This document shows positions 27,701 to 37,680 of a stretch of 64,000 nucleotides of DNA, piece by piece (the first letter of the stretch is position 1; every line of letters starts with the position of its first letter). Source of the DNA: Nodularia sp034931045 (lineage in GTDB: Bacteria > Cyanobacteriota > Cyanobacteriia > Cyanobacteriales > Nostocaceae); assembly GCF_034931045.1 (NCBI RefSeq), contig NZ_JAYGHH010000005.1, positions 62,001 to 126,000 of the forward strand, in the 5' to 3' direction. Below the pieces are notes generated by a model. It worked only from the letters and a program-made list of their open reading frames with translations, made no database searches and had not been told where the DNA came from. The position numbers and the translations under genes were made by a program.

Positions 27701-28414
27701 TTAATCTGTGTTATGACTGTTTACTGATTTCAGGTATTTATCTTTTACAGCAGTAGTAACAGCTGCTAAACCTAAAACAGAAATACCATCTCGATTAAGA
27801 ATTTTTATAGCAGACCTGGTTGTGGCACCAGTGGTATATATATCGTCAACTAACAAGATTGGGATATTTCGACGGTGACGGTGTAATTCTTGCCCAATAG
27901 CAAATGCTTCCGCTAAGTTAGCTTCTCGTTCAGATACTGATAACCCAAATTGTGCTTTAGTTTCTTGGACTCTTTTTAAACCATTTAACTGTAATTTTAA
28001 CCCAGTTGTTTGACAGAAACTTTCAGCTATGAGTCCAGCTTGATTATAACCGCGTGTTTTTTGTTTATGGGGATGGAGTGGTATGGGGACGACTAAGGGC
28101 TGTGGGTTGCATTTTGACAAATTTGATAACAACCATGCTTCTCCCAGCCATTGACCTAAAGGACGGGCAATTTGGGGTTGATTTTCGTATTTCATCATAG
28201 CGATCGCACGTTTGACAGTCCCGCCATAGGTTCCCCAGCCAAATACAGGTAATGGTTGTTGCCACAAAGCCGCAGGGTTTTTGTGCTGACAGTTTTTGAG
28301 TTGCTTAGTACAGTAAGGACAAAATTCACCAGATGTCGGTCTTTGGCATAAAGGACAATGGGATTGGAGAAACAGGTTGAGAAAGTTGTTAAAACTGTGC
28401 TTCCATTTGGACAT
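27701..28414 (-). CDS. comF: ComF family phosphoribosyltransferase-like protein
   Basis: A 237-residue protein. A zinc ribbon near the N-terminus (CPLCQRPTSGEFCPYC) precedes a type I phosphoribosyltransferase fold, whose PRPP-binding signature ILLVDDIYTTGATTRSA lies near residue 195. ComF is needed for DNA uptake in naturally competent bacteria and is widely kept in cyanobacteria. No other competence genes are adjacent. Confidence 0.88.
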   Translation of the reverse strand: MSKWKHSFNNFLNLFLQSHCPLCQRPTSGEFCPYCTKQLKNCQHKNPAALWQQPLPVFGWGTYGGTVKRAIAMMKYENQPQIARPLGQWLGEAWLLSNLSKCNPQPLVVPIPLHPHKQKTRGYNQAGLIAESFCQTTGLKLQLNGLKRVQETKAQFGLSVSEREANLAEAFAIGQELHRHRRNIPILLVDDIYTTGATTRSAIKILNRDGISVLGLAAVTTAVKDKYLKSVNSHNTD

Positions 28415-28446
28415 TTATACGGTGGGGAATGGGGAGAAGAGGAACG

Positions 28447-28470
28447 GGTGCAGGGGGCAGGGGGCAGGGG
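28447..28470. repeat. STRR block (GCAGGGG)
   Basis: Three GCAGGGG heptamers between the GNAT and comF genes, the same unit as at 14321. Confidence 0.7.
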
Positions 28471-28480
28471 AGAACAGTTT

Positions 28481-28969
28481 TTAATTATTGGGGAGTAATT
28501 TCATATATACGCGATCGCAGCGTGGCGTTTCCACTCCGGTTGCAAGTTGATAACCATTGCTTTCATATAGCTTGACTGCTTCCACCAAAACACCAGCAGT
28601 TTCAATCCAAATTTCCTCAAAACCACGGTTGGCGATCGCTGCTTCTAGCTGTTGTAACAAATATTTCCCCAATCCTAAACCCCTAACACTGGATAAAAGA
28701 TACATTTTGCGGATTTCTACGGCTTTTTTACCACGTTTTATCGGGTAGTATGCCCCCGTACCAACTAGCTGATTTTGGTGTTCGATTACCCAAAACTCAC
28801 CTCCATTTTCTAAGTAAAACTCTTCTACTTGCAGCACATCTTTGTCTGCGCCCTTGGGTTCCCAACCCAGACCATATTCTGATAATACATAACTGACGAC
28901 AGAAGCGGCTCTGGTGCGATCGCCTATCTCCCAGTTACGAATCAAAAAATCTTGATAATAGTTTTTCAT
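28481..28969 (-). CDS. GNAT family N-acetyltransferase
   Basis: A 162-residue acetyltransferase of unknown substrate. The central strand with KAVEIRKMYLLSSVRGLGLGKYLLQQLE contains the acetyl-CoA binding R/Q-x-x-G-x-G/A loop (RGLGLGK). The family end GYQLATG...RCDRVYMKL is present. It is upstream of comF on the same strand with an STRR between. Confidence 0.8.
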   Translation of the reverse strand: MKNYYQDFLIRNWEIGDRTRAASVVSYVLSEYGLGWEPKGADKDVLQVEEFYLENGGEFWVIEHQNQLVGTGAYYPIKRGKKAVEIRKMYLLSSVRGLGLGKYLLQQLEAAIANRGFEEIWIETAGVLVEAVKLYESNGYQLATGVETPRCDRVYMKLLPNN

Positions 28970-29242
28970 TACTATTTAGGGGGGTCAGGTTTGCACAGAA
29001 AATTTTTCTGAATCTATATTCCAATGTACCCATTCAATAGCTTCTGTGGGAAACTTGCTCATATAGTCATGCTATAACAGCATTTTTTCCAGCTAAACTA
29101 AAGGAAGACTTCAGAGTATTTGTACTCAAGGGGAATTTAACTCCAAACCACAGAAATAACCCTTTGAAATTGGGATATTCAGCAGATAGTATTCAAATAC
29201 ATCTAAACATACTCATCAGGATTAAAAGGTCAGTAAGCATCA

Positions 29243-31828
29243 ATGTCGCAGTTTTATTTTGATACAAACAATAACGGTCATAAATCTTTTGAATTACCAG
29301 GCGCTAGACCGCACTACAACCCCGACCGTCCTGGACAAGTAGAGCATATTTTCCTAGATTTGTGCTTGGATATTCCTCACCAAAGTTACCACGGGACTTG
29401 CAGCATACGTCTGTTACCCGTTCGTCATGGCATTGACCGTTTGACTTTAGATGCTGTCAACTTGAATATCCAATCTGTACAGGTAGATGAGATAGCCCAG
29501 GACTTTGACTATAACGGAGAACAGTTAGTTATTCAACTTTCGCAACCAACGCAAACTGGTAAACATTTGTTGATTGCGATCGCCTACTCAGTAGAAAAGC
29601 CCCAACGCGGTATATACTTCATTCAACCAGACCAACACTACCCCAACAAGCCTACCCAAGTTTGGACTCAAGGCGAAGACGAAGACTCTCGTTTCTGGTT
29701 TCCCTGTTTCGACTACCCAGGACAACTTTCAACTTCCGAAATTAGGGTGCGAGTTCCCAAAGATTTAATTGCTATTTCCAACGGCGAACTGATTGACACC
29801 CAAAAAGATGGGGACGAAAAAATCTATCATTGGTCACAACAGCAGATTCATCCTACCTACTTAATGACCTTAGCAGTAGGCGACTTTGCCGAGATTCGTG
29901 AAGAATGGCAAGGAAAACCCGTCACCTACTATGTAGAAAAGAGTAGAAAAGACGATGCTAAACGCAGCATGGGCAAAACTCCCCGCATGATGGAGTTTTT
30001 GAGCGAAAAGTATGGTTATGCTTATGCTTTTCCTAAATATGCCCAAGTTTGTGTGGATGACTTCATCTTTGGCGGAATGGAAAATACTTCCACGACCCTA
30101 TTAACAGATAGATGCTTAATTGATGAACGCGCCGCTTTAGATAATCGTGGCACAGAAAGTTTAGTAGTTCACGAATTAGCACACCAGTGGTTTGGGGACT
30201 TACTGGTAATTAAACATTGGTCTCATGCTTGGATTAAGGAAGGTATGGCTTCCTATTCTGAAGTGATGTGGACAGAACATGAATATGGCGACCAAGAAGC
30301 CGCATATTATCGATTATCAGAAGCTAGAAGTTATTTAAGCGAAGATAGCCACCGCTACCGCCGCCCGATGGTAACTCATGTTTACCGGGAAGCCATAGAA
30401 CTGTATGACCGTCATATCTACGAAAAAGGATCTTGTGTTTATCACATGATTCGGGCGGAATTAGGAGAAGAATTATTTTGGCAAGCAATTCACACCTTTG
30501 TCCAAGATAATGCCCATAAAACTGTAGAAACAGTAGACTTACTCCGCGCCATTGAAAAGGCTACTGGGCGTAATTTAACATTCCTCTTCGATCAATATGT
30601 TTATCGTGGTGGCCATCCCGATTTTAAAGTGGCTTATGCTTGGGATGGAGATGCCAATTTAGCCAAAGTGACAGTCACTCAAACCCAAGCCGACAAAAAT
30701 GATAGTAAAGATTTGTTTGACCTGAAAATTCCCATTGGTTTTGGCTACACTCAACCAGGGAAACCAGCACAAATCAACACTTTCACCGTGCGGGTAAATG
30801 AACGGGAACAAAGCTTTTACTTCCCTCTAGCAGAAAAACCCCAATTTGTCAGCTTTGATGTGGGTAATCATTTTCTCAAAACTGTAACTTTGGAATATTC
30901 ACTCCCAGAGTTGAAAGCGCAGTTAGAGTCTGACCCTAACCCCATTTCTCGGATCTATGCAGCCGAAGCTTTAGCAAAAAAAGGTGGATTAGAAGCTACC
31001 AATGCTTTGTCAAATGCACTGAAAAATGATTCATTTTGGGGTGTACAGGTCGAAGCTGCTAAACAACTGGCAGAAATTAAGTTAGATCAAGCCTTTGATG
31101 GGTTGCTTCCAGGATTACAAGACCAAAATGCTTTTGTACGGCGTGCAGTAGTAGAAGCATTAGCGACCATCAAAACCCATGACAGTTACAAAGCTGTGAA
31201 AAACTTGGTAAAAAATGGCGATCCTAGTTACTACGTAGAAGCAGCCGCTAATCGGGCTTTGGGGTCAATCGCATCTGTAAATTTGGCAGAAAAACCCAAG
31301 GAAGAAAAGGTAATTAAGCTGCTGCAATCGGTTTTGGAATCCAAGGCGGGTTGGAATGAAGTCGTGCGGAGTGGTGCAGTTGGTGGTTTAGCTGAACTGA
31401 AAACCTCGGAAGCCGCTTTAAATCTACTGCTAGAATATACCCAACCTGGTGTACCACAACCGTTGCGTCTAGCCACAATTCGAGCTTTAGGCAAGATTTC
31501 TGTGGGTCAAAGTCCGGTGAATTTAGAACGGATTTTAGAAAAGTTAGCAGAACTAGCCAAAGAAACCTTCTTTTTAACCCAAGTAGCTGTGGTGATGGCC
31601 TTGGGACAAATGGAAACTCGCAAAGCTATAGGAATTTTGCGATCGCTAGGCGAACAAACAGCCGATGGGCGTGTGCGTCGCTATGCTGAAGAGGAAATTT
31701 CCAAGGTGCAAAAGAACGTGGGTACAGACAATGCACTACGCCAAATGCGGGAAGAACTAGACCAACTCAAGCAACAAAATCAAGAACTGAAAAGTCGCTT
31801 GGAAGGTTTGGAAGCAAAAGCTAAATAG
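29243..31828 (+). CDS. pepN: M1 family aminopeptidase with C-terminal HEAT repeats
   Basis: An 861-residue aminopeptidase N-like enzyme removing N-terminal residues. The exopeptidase motif GGMENTS (about 279) and zinc motif HELAHQWFGD (about 310) with downstream Glu in WIKEGMASYSE are intact. After the catalytic half, residues about 560-820 form HEAT/PBS-lyase-like helical repeats (for example AFVRRAVVEALATIKTHDS), replacing the usual ERAP1-like C-terminal domain. The final 35 residues are a Gln/Glu/Leu coiled coil. No signal peptide, so probably cytoplasmic. Confidence 0.9.
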   Translation: MSQFYFDTNNNGHKSFELPGARPHYNPDRPGQVEHIFLDLCLDIPHQSYHGTCSIRLLPVRHGIDRLTLDAVNLNIQSVQVDEIAQDFDYNGEQLVIQLSQPTQTGKHLLIAIAYSVEKPQRGIYFIQPDQHYPNKPTQVWTQGEDEDSRFWFPCFDYPGQLSTSEIRVRVPKDLIAISNGELIDTQKDGDEKIYHWSQQQIHPTYLMTLAVGDFAEIREEWQGKPVTYYVEKSRKDDAKRSMGKTPRMMEFLSEKYGYAYAFPKYAQVCVDDFIFGGMENTSTTLLTDRCLIDERAALDNRGTESLVVHELAHQWFGDLLVIKHWSHAWIKEGMASYSEVMWTEHEYGDQEAAYYRLSEARSYLSEDSHRYRRPMVTHVYREAIELYDRHIYEKGSCVYHMIRAELGEELFWQAIHTFVQDNAHKTVETVDLLRAIEKATGRNLTFLFDQYVYRGGHPDFKVAYAWDGDANLAKVTVTQTQADKNDSKDLFDLKIPIGFGYTQPGKPAQINTFTVRVNEREQSFYFPLAEKPQFVSFDVGNHFLKTVTLEYSLPELKAQLESDPNPISRIYAAEALAKKGGLEATNALSNALKNDSFWGVQVEAAKQLAEIKLDQAFDGLLPGLQDQNAFVRRAVVEALATIKTHDSYKAVKNLVKNGDPSYYVEAAANRALGSIASVNLAEKPKEEKVIKLLQSVLESKAGWNEVVRSGAVGGLAELKTSEAALNLLLEYTQPGVPQPLRLATIRALGKISVGQSPVNLERILEKLAELAKETFFLTQVAVVMALGQMETRKAIGILRSLGEQTADGRVRRYAEEEISKVQKNVGTDNALRQMREELDQLKQQNQELKSRLEGLEAKAK

Positions 31829-32214
31829 TCATTGATTATTGGTCATTGGGGTATTGGGAAGTGATAATCTTCCCCCCTACCCCCTGCACCCTGCCCCCTG
31901 CCCCCTGCCCCCTGCGTCTTCTCCCCCCTGCACCCTGCCCCCTGCCCCCTGCGTCTTCTCCCCCCTGCCCCCTGCCCCCTGCCTGTTCAATTTCCGAGGC
32001 AATATTTGTACTTTTATAAAGTATAATTAAGGAAAAGATAAAAATATCTGGGCAGTACTGTAGGCTAAAACCGCCGAGAATATCACCCGGAAACAATTTA
32101 AATTTCTAGTTTTTTTACACAAAACTACCAAAAATCCAGACTTACAATTCATTTGTAAGTGGGGGCATAAAAAACGAAAGTATATAATTCCCAGTTGAAG
32201 AGGTATGTAAAGGC
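31829..32214. other. Intergenic region filled by an STRR array
   Basis: Apart from the CCCCTGC-type array at 31874-31984 this 386-bp stretch holds only AT-rich sequence and presumably the promoter of the following kinase gene. Confidence 0.5.
31874..31984. repeat. Large STRR array (CCCCTGC/CACCCTG)
   Basis: About fifteen heptamers CCCCTGC with CACCCTG variants, split by two identical TGCGTCTTCTCCCCC spacers, so higher-order units of about 40 bp are repeated. Confidence 0.85.
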
Positions 32215-33939
32215 GTGGCTCAGAATCAGCCTGGTCAGCTAAGACGCTACAATTCAGAGGCGATCGCTCGTCACTATCGCTACCGTCCCTGGCTTGCTTG
32301 GGGACGAATGTTACAAGTTATCTGGTCTTTTGCTGTCTTTATTTTGAGTCTCAAATGGGACGAATGGCAAGATAAAGTTGAGCAAAACAAAGGTAAACGC
32401 GCTACACAGTTACGAGAACTACTCACTAAACTTGGCCCGACATTTATTAAGGTAGGTCAAGCCCTATCCACTCGGCCAGACTTAGTACGCAAGGATTTCT
32501 TAGAGGAACTGATCAAACTGCAAGATCAGTTACCACCTTTTGATAATGCGATCGCTTATCAAATTATCGAAACCGAATTAGACAGACCCATTTCTGACGT
32601 TTACAGCGAATTGTCTCCTAGTCCAGTAGCTGCTGCTAGTTTAGGGCAAGTATATCGTGGTCGTCTACTAACTGGCGAAGAAGTGGCCGTGAAAGTGCAG
32701 CGCCCCAATTTACGCCCAGTCATCACACTCGACCTTTATTTGATGCGCTGGATAGCGGGCTGGTTAGCGCCTTGGCTACCACTGAATCTCGGACACGATC
32801 TCACCTTAATTGTGGACGAGTTTGGCATCAAATTATTTGAAGAAATCGACTACATCAATGAAGGTCGTAACGCCGAAAAATTTGCCAGTAATTTTCGCAA
32901 CGATCCAAGAGTTAAAATTCCGGTAATTTACTGGAGTTATACTAACACCCATGTTTTAACTCTGGAATGGATTAATGGCTTCAAACTCACCGATACTACC
33001 AGAATTAAAGCAGCAGGTTTAGACCCAGAAGGTATTATCCAAATTGGCGTGACTTCTGGACTGCAACAGCTATTGGAACACGGTTTTTTCCACGCTGACC
33101 CCCATCCAGGAAATCTCTTTGCTATGCCTGATGGACGCATGGCTTACATTGATTTCGGCATGATGGATCAGCTAGAGGAAACCACCAAAGAAACTTTAGT
33201 AGATGCCCTAGTACATCTGGTAAACAAAGACTACGCCGATTTAGCCGCAGATTTTGTGGCATTAGGTTTTCTGACACCAGATACCAATATTTGCCCCATT
33301 ATTCCGGCATTAGAATCAGTATTGGGAAATGCCATTGGCAAAAATGTCAAGGAATTTAACTTCAGAACCATAACCGATGAATTTTCGGAACTGATGTATG
33401 AATATCCGTTTCGAGTGCCGGCAAAATTCGCCTTGATTATTCGTTCTTTGGTGACTCAAGAAGGTATTGCTTTGAGTCTCAACCCCAATTTCAAAATTGT
33501 GGAAGTGGGTTATCCCTACATAGCACGACGCTTATTAACTGGGGAGTCTCCAGAATTAAGGCGGCGACTACTAAACGTACTATTTAAAGATGGTAAATTC
33601 CAGTGGCAACGTTTGGAGAATTTAATCGAAATTGCGCGGACTGACGACAACTTTGATGTCTTACCTACAGCACAAATGGGATTGCAATATCTCATGTCTG
33701 ATGAAGGCAAATTCCTCCGCAGACAGTTTGTATTAGCACTCACTGAAGATGACCGTTTGCATACAGAAGAAGTTCAACGCCTGTGGGATTTGGTGAAAGA
33801 AGATATTAAACCGAATCGTTTATTAGACGTAGCTATCGGTATGTTGACAGAATTATCAAGAGAAAGTGTCGCTGCTGTGATTCCCAAATCTTCTTTCTTC
33901 ACTGCTTTTAGTGATGTGCAGCCAAACAGTAAAAAATAA
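32215..33939 (+). CDS. AarF/ABC1/UbiB family atypical kinase
   Basis: A 574-residue member of the ABC1K family, which in cyanobacteria and plastids supports prenylquinone and lipid metabolism. Family marks are the KxGQ motif (FIKVGQALSTRPDLV), the ATP-binding Lys in VAVKVQRPN, catalytic HADPHPGNLF and metal-binding DFG in YIDFGMMD. The start is GTG; the nearby ATG at 32204 is followed immediately by a stop. A small membrane-protein gene follows after 51 bp and is likely in the same operon. Confidence 0.9.
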   Translation: MAQNQPGQLRRYNSEAIARHYRYRPWLAWGRMLQVIWSFAVFILSLKWDEWQDKVEQNKGKRATQLRELLTKLGPTFIKVGQALSTRPDLVRKDFLEELIKLQDQLPPFDNAIAYQIIETELDRPISDVYSELSPSPVAAASLGQVYRGRLLTGEEVAVKVQRPNLRPVITLDLYLMRWIAGWLAPWLPLNLGHDLTLIVDEFGIKLFEEIDYINEGRNAEKFASNFRNDPRVKIPVIYWSYTNTHVLTLEWINGFKLTDTTRIKAAGLDPEGIIQIGVTSGLQQLLEHGFFHADPHPGNLFAMPDGRMAYIDFGMMDQLEETTKETLVDALVHLVNKDYADLAADFVALGFLTPDTNICPIIPALESVLGNAIGKNVKEFNFRTITDEFSELMYEYPFRVPAKFALIIRSLVTQEGIALSLNPNFKIVEVGYPYIARRLLTGESPELRRRLLNVLFKDGKFQWQRLENLIEIARTDDNFDVLPTAQMGLQYLMSDEGKFLRRQFVLALTEDDRLHTEEVQRLWDLVKEDIKPNRLLDVAIGMLTELSRESVAAVIPKSSFFTAFSDVQPNSKK

Positions 33940-33990
33940 ATCCCCCGAAATTTTTACTGTATAAATTTTTAGGATCAATTTGGAGATTTC

Positions 33991-34359
33991 ATGTACTATT
34001 ACCCTGAACAACCACCTTATTTTCTGTTACTTATCGGTTTTTTAATCGCATTAACTTCTGGTCTGGCCTTATCTGGAACACTAAAAGTAATAGTGCAGCA
34101 ATGGAAAGAAGATAATACCGAAAGTCCTAAATCTCCTTCCTCATTAAAACAATTATTTGTACCATTTCTGGGAATTACTGTCGGTGTTTGTTTATTCCTC
34201 TCATCAGGTTTAGAGATATTTGGTTTTCCCTCCCCCTTGGCTTTAGGAATTGGTTTACCGGTCAGTCTTTTGACTTGTTTATTGGTTTGGCTACAGTTGG
34301 GAAGTTTGCTAACTTTTGCCAAACGGGAAGGAATGCAAGCTTTAGATTTAGATTCGTAA
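33991..34359 (+). CDS. Small membrane protein
   Basis: A 122-residue protein with three predicted transmembrane helices (about 10-33, 53-73 and 80-105). I do not recognise a family. It follows the ABC1 kinase gene in the same direction and precedes a MITE-like element and a terminator, so the two genes probably form one transcript. Confidence 0.6.
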   Translation: MYYYPEQPPYFLLLIGFLIALTSGLALSGTLKVIVQQWKEDNTESPKSPSSLKQLFVPFLGITVGVCLFLSSGLEIFGFPSPLALGIGLPVSLLTCLLVWLQLGSLLTFAKREGMQALDLDS

Positions 34360-34369
34360 TCTGAATAAT

Positions 34370-34591
34370 TAGGGCTGGCTGAAGAAATCTAAAACCCATA
34401 TCAATCAAAGGTTTGAGGATGATAAACCCGAAAGTAGGTACAAGACTTTTGAAGGGTTTACCATTAAAAGTGTGAATTTTGGATTGAATAAATCAGAAAT
34501 TTTGATGATGACAGATAACTGATACTGTTCCCTGTTCCCTGTTCCCTATCCTCACAAATAACTTTTAACGCTACGCGAACAGCAAGCCTTA
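34370..34591 (+). repeat. MITE-like element family 1, copy B (222 bp)
   Basis: TIRs TAGGGCTGGCTGAA (34370-34383) and AACAGCAAGCCTTA (34578-34591). Internal match to copy A includes GATAAACCCGAAAGTAGGTA and the GAAGGG-TACCAT segment. A (CTGTTCC)3 heptamer array sits inside at about 34525-34547, expanded from one unit in copy A. Confidence 0.7.
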
Positions 34592-34601
34592 ATTAATAAT
34601 C

Positions 34602-34643
34602 AGTGCTGAATAACTGCTACTTTTCTGATTCAGCACTTTTTTT
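34602..34643 (+). terminator. Intrinsic terminator
   Basis: AGTGCTGAAT (34602-34611) pairs perfectly with ATTCAGCACT (34628-34637), followed by TTTTTT. It ends the ABC1-kinase operon and faces the convergent glycosyltransferase gene. Confidence 0.8.
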
Positions 34644-34657
34644 GTCAGTAATTAACT

Positions 34658-35431
34658 TTAGCTATAGTAGAATTTGGCATTTTTCAAAGCCATAACTCTA
34701 GCTAAATTTAAGCGATAGTGGTAGCCAAGTCTTCGCTCCCATTTTTCCCATAAAGTCATCTGCTTATTACCATAAGAAGCATCTGTATGATGCATTACAA
34801 CTTTAAGTTCTTGCCAGCCATCTTGGAAAATCTTCCACCCCACCTTCGTAGCAGCGATACCCATTGCATTACCTGCACCAGCATGAATCCCTCTTAATTC
34901 CAAATACCTGCCAATCATTGCCCAGGATTTTAAGTAATCTATTTCTTTACCATTGTCTCTAGCAATCACAAATAATGACTCTCCCACATAAGTCACAGTT
35001 GCTAAATCTATGTTGAAATGTGAAGCAACCTTCTGGAGAGGTTGCAATCTTTCAGGAGTATACTGCTTGACGTGTTCTACCAAGTTTTCAAAATGTCCTA
35101 CTGTAATTCCTGGTTTCCACTGTAAATTATTTGGTATGGGAGCTAATATTCTTGTATCTGCATCAATGTGAATTGCCACTGGAAATTGTGATAAAGCGAT
35201 TTCCATGAGAATGCTTTTGTCATGATAACAATGTAGAATCCCCTGTTGGCGATGTTTAAAAGCTAAAACGTTAGAATTTTCTTGAAAACAACTTGGTTCG
35301 TCTGTTAATACCAACAATGTAGCACCAGGAGAGTATTTTTCTAAATCAGTAGCCATTTGTTGAGCCAGAAGACGATATTTATGTCTTAAGGCTAAAGTAC
35401 AAAAGCAGAAATCTCTTTGTGCGTGATTCAT
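34658..35431 (-). CDS. GT-A type glycosyltransferase-like protein
   Basis: A 257-residue protein beginning RDFCFCTLALRHKYRLLAQQMATDL. The HIDADTR segment near residue 93 is a DxD-type metal and nucleotide-sugar binding motif, and the preceding strand (LLVLTDEP) fits a GT-A Rossmann-like fold. Substrates are unknown and no polysaccharide genes are adjacent, so the catalytic role is inferred. A long AT-rich upstream region may hold regulation. Confidence 0.55.
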   Translation of the reverse strand: MNHAQRDFCFCTLALRHKYRLLAQQMATDLEKYSPGATLLVLTDEPSCFQENSNVLAFKHRQQGILHCYHDKSILMEIALSQFPVAIHIDADTRILAPIPNNLQWKPGITVGHFENLVEHVKQYTPERLQPLQKVASHFNIDLATVTYVGESLFVIARDNGKEIDYLKSWAMIGRYLELRGIHAGAGNAMGIAATKVGWKIFQDGWQELKVVMHHTDASYGNKQMTLWEKWERRLGYHYRLNLARVMALKNAKFYYS

Positions 35432-35951
35432 AAACTACTTGCTAGTTGTGTTCTATCTAGAAGTTATGCATTGACATTTACAATTAAATATGTGTTTTTA
35501 AAACCCATATTTTTTTCAGGATTTGATCATTGAAACCCCTACAATGTTGGTCTATTACAATCACAATGGTCTATTTGCAATCAAAATAATTGGGAATCAG
35601 TATCTTATTGAAATCGTACCTGATTAATTTGTAAAGTGCGTAATTTCTATTATCTTAGGTTTTAGGGGAGGCAAAATGATAAATGTGTAATGACTGTAGC
35701 TGATTATACTTTTAATCATAATTTAGTGTTAATTTTTTCACTGAGTTAGACTTTGGGTATAATCACATTTTTAATATACATAATATTTTGTTTGATTTTT
35801 ATTATATGCTAAATAAAATTGATTGCCATGACACTAGATCAGCTATTTTCTCTCTGTCTGCCGCCTGAGTTATGAGATACTAGATTTTTGATACAAGTTG
35901 AAGTTGTTAGCTCAATAATTCAAGCCTTGGGAATTTGGGAGGGGTTGCAGA
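35432..35951. other. AT-rich intergenic region between divergent genes
   Basis: About 520 bp with no recognised repeat, RNA or coding frame. It must contain promoters for the divergent glycosyltransferase and DUF4336 genes. Confidence 0.5.
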
Positions 35952-37184
35952 GTGGCTGATGATAAAAATAGAGTAAGCCCAGAACAGATTAATCAGCAGG
36001 ATTTTTCCTGGCCTTTCTGGTTTACATTGCCACTGTACCCTTATGGCAAGCGGCGAACAATCCGCAAGGAAGTCATTAAAGACACAATTTGGACTTTTGA
36101 CCAAATGCAGGGAATTTTCTACGTTGTTGTGCCAATTCGCATGACCGTAGTTAAGCTTGATCAAGGTGGTCTTCTTATATACGCTCCCGTTGCGCCTACC
36201 CCAGAATGTATCCGACTTGTTCAAGAGTTGGTCGCAGAACACGGTGATGTTAAGTATATTATTTTGCCAACTATCTCAGGGCTAGAACACAAAGTTTTTG
36301 TTGGTCCCTTTGCTAGATACTTTCCCAGTTCAGAGGTGTTTATCGCCCCTGAACAATGGAGTTTTCCGTTAAATCTTCCTGTGCGTTGGCTAGGTTTACC
36401 TGCTAAACGGACTCATGTATTACCAGAAGATAGTAGTAAAACCCCATTCGCTGAACAGTTTGAATACGCGATTCTCGGCCCTATTGAACTGGGTCCGGGG
36501 AAGTTTGCCGAAGTGGTATTTTTCCATAAGCGATCGCATACTCTATTAGTAACAGATTCAGTCATATCTGTATCAGCAGATCCGCCAGCGATTGTCCAAT
36601 TAGACCCCTATCCTTTACTATTTCATGCCAAAGACACGGCATCTGATATAGTCACAGATCATCCAGCAAATCGCCGCAAGGGATGGCAACGCATTTCCTT
36701 ATTTGCTTTATATTTTCGTCCCAGTGTCTTAGAAGTCATGGGATTGGGTAAAGTATTGCGCGATGCGATTAAAGCACCCAATCGCTCACAAAAAGCCTAT
36801 TTTGGTTTATTTCCCTTTAAATGGCATTCAAACTGGCAGCACTCCTTCGATATACTCAGAGGTGAGGGTCGTTTATTTGTTGCACCGATTTTGCAAACCC
36901 TGATTCTTAACCGCGCACCAAGAGAAACTATTGAATGGGCTGAGACTGTAGCGAGTTGGGATTTTGAGTGGATTATTCCTTGTCACTTCGATTCACCGAT
37001 TCCAGCACAGCCGGATCAGTTTCGTCAAGCATTTTCTTTCTTGGAAAAACATCCGGTGACTAGTATGAGTTTGTTAAGTAGTAATATTTATCCCTTACCA
37101 GAGGAGGATTTTCAACTACTCAGAGATATTGACCAAAGTTTAAAAAAAAGTGGCATCGTGCCTCCACCAAAGGAGAAAGTATAA
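35952..37184 (+). CDS. DUF4336 domain protein
   Basis: A 410-residue protein of the cyanobacterial and plant DUF4336 family. Typical segments are PLYPYGKRRTIRKEV, VVPIRMTVVKLDQGGLLIYAPVAPT, IILPTISGLEHKVFVGPFARYFP and FAEVVFFHKRSHTLLVTD. The fold of such proteins resembles metallo-beta-lactamases, and HCHFD-like residues appear in WIIPCHFDSP. Catalysis is not established. Start is GTG at 35952 with GGGAGGGG 7 nt upstream. Confidence 0.8.
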   Translation: MADDKNRVSPEQINQQDFSWPFWFTLPLYPYGKRRTIRKEVIKDTIWTFDQMQGIFYVVVPIRMTVVKLDQGGLLIYAPVAPTPECIRLVQELVAEHGDVKYIILPTISGLEHKVFVGPFARYFPSSEVFIAPEQWSFPLNLPVRWLGLPAKRTHVLPEDSSKTPFAEQFEYAILGPIELGPGKFAEVVFFHKRSHTLLVTDSVISVSADPPAIVQLDPYPLLFHAKDTASDIVTDHPANRRKGWQRISLFALYFRPSVLEVMGLGKVLRDAIKAPNRSQKAYFGLFPFKWHSNWQHSFDILRGEGRLFVAPILQTLILNRAPRETIEWAETVASWDFEWIIPCHFDSPIPAQPDQFRQAFSFLEKHPVTSMSLLSSNIYPLPEEDFQLLRDIDQSLKKSGIVPPPKEKV

Positions 37185-37208
37185 GCTAAAATTTGAAAAA
37201 TGGGCGAC

Positions 37209-37310
37209 ACTAGTACAGCATGACGTAAATATGGATACCCTTTCAAAAGGTTCAAAAGCCCAAGGTAAAAGCTTTTTGACTTTTGATTTTTGACTTCACG
37301 GCGGTACTAG
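37209..37310. repeat. MITE-like element family 2, copy 2 (102 bp)
   Basis: Begins ACTAGTACAGCATGACGTAAATA and ends TTCACGGCGGTACTAG, with GCTTTTTGACTTTTGAT inside. It matches the element at 26027-26125 in ends, length and internal motif. Confidence 0.65.
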
Positions 37311-37680
37311 GCTGTAAATTAAAGCCTTTAAACGTAGTGATTGCTGCTGAACATTTGAGCAGAATTAAGCTAAAAATTGAATATACACCTTTGAGAATGT
37401 CGCTTCAACAGAAAGTATCGCCAGCGTCAAAACCTGCAAAAACCCCCAAAAAACGATAGACTCATGACCAATTTGGGAATCAAGACTCGCTGATGATGAA
37501 AAAGGAAAAATTTGCTCAGGTTAGATAACTTTTACCCTATTTGGCTTTATTGTTGTTCTTACTCTTTGAGATGTACATTCCATGATTAGTTAACCACAGA
37601 TGTATACAAATAAAGCAGTACCGCAGTAGATTAAGAAACCTGATCACCGAATTACATTTTCAGCAAAACGTAGTTTTATT
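37311..37680. other. Intergenic region before zinc-ribbon membrane protein
   Basis: Beyond the MITE-like element I see nothing definable: AT-rich DNA without a credible frame. Confidence 0.4.

Noticed and set aside
31836..32096. Gly/Arg-rich open frames in the STRR array
   Set aside because: They are a by-product of the CCCCTGC repeat and have no coding signal outside it.
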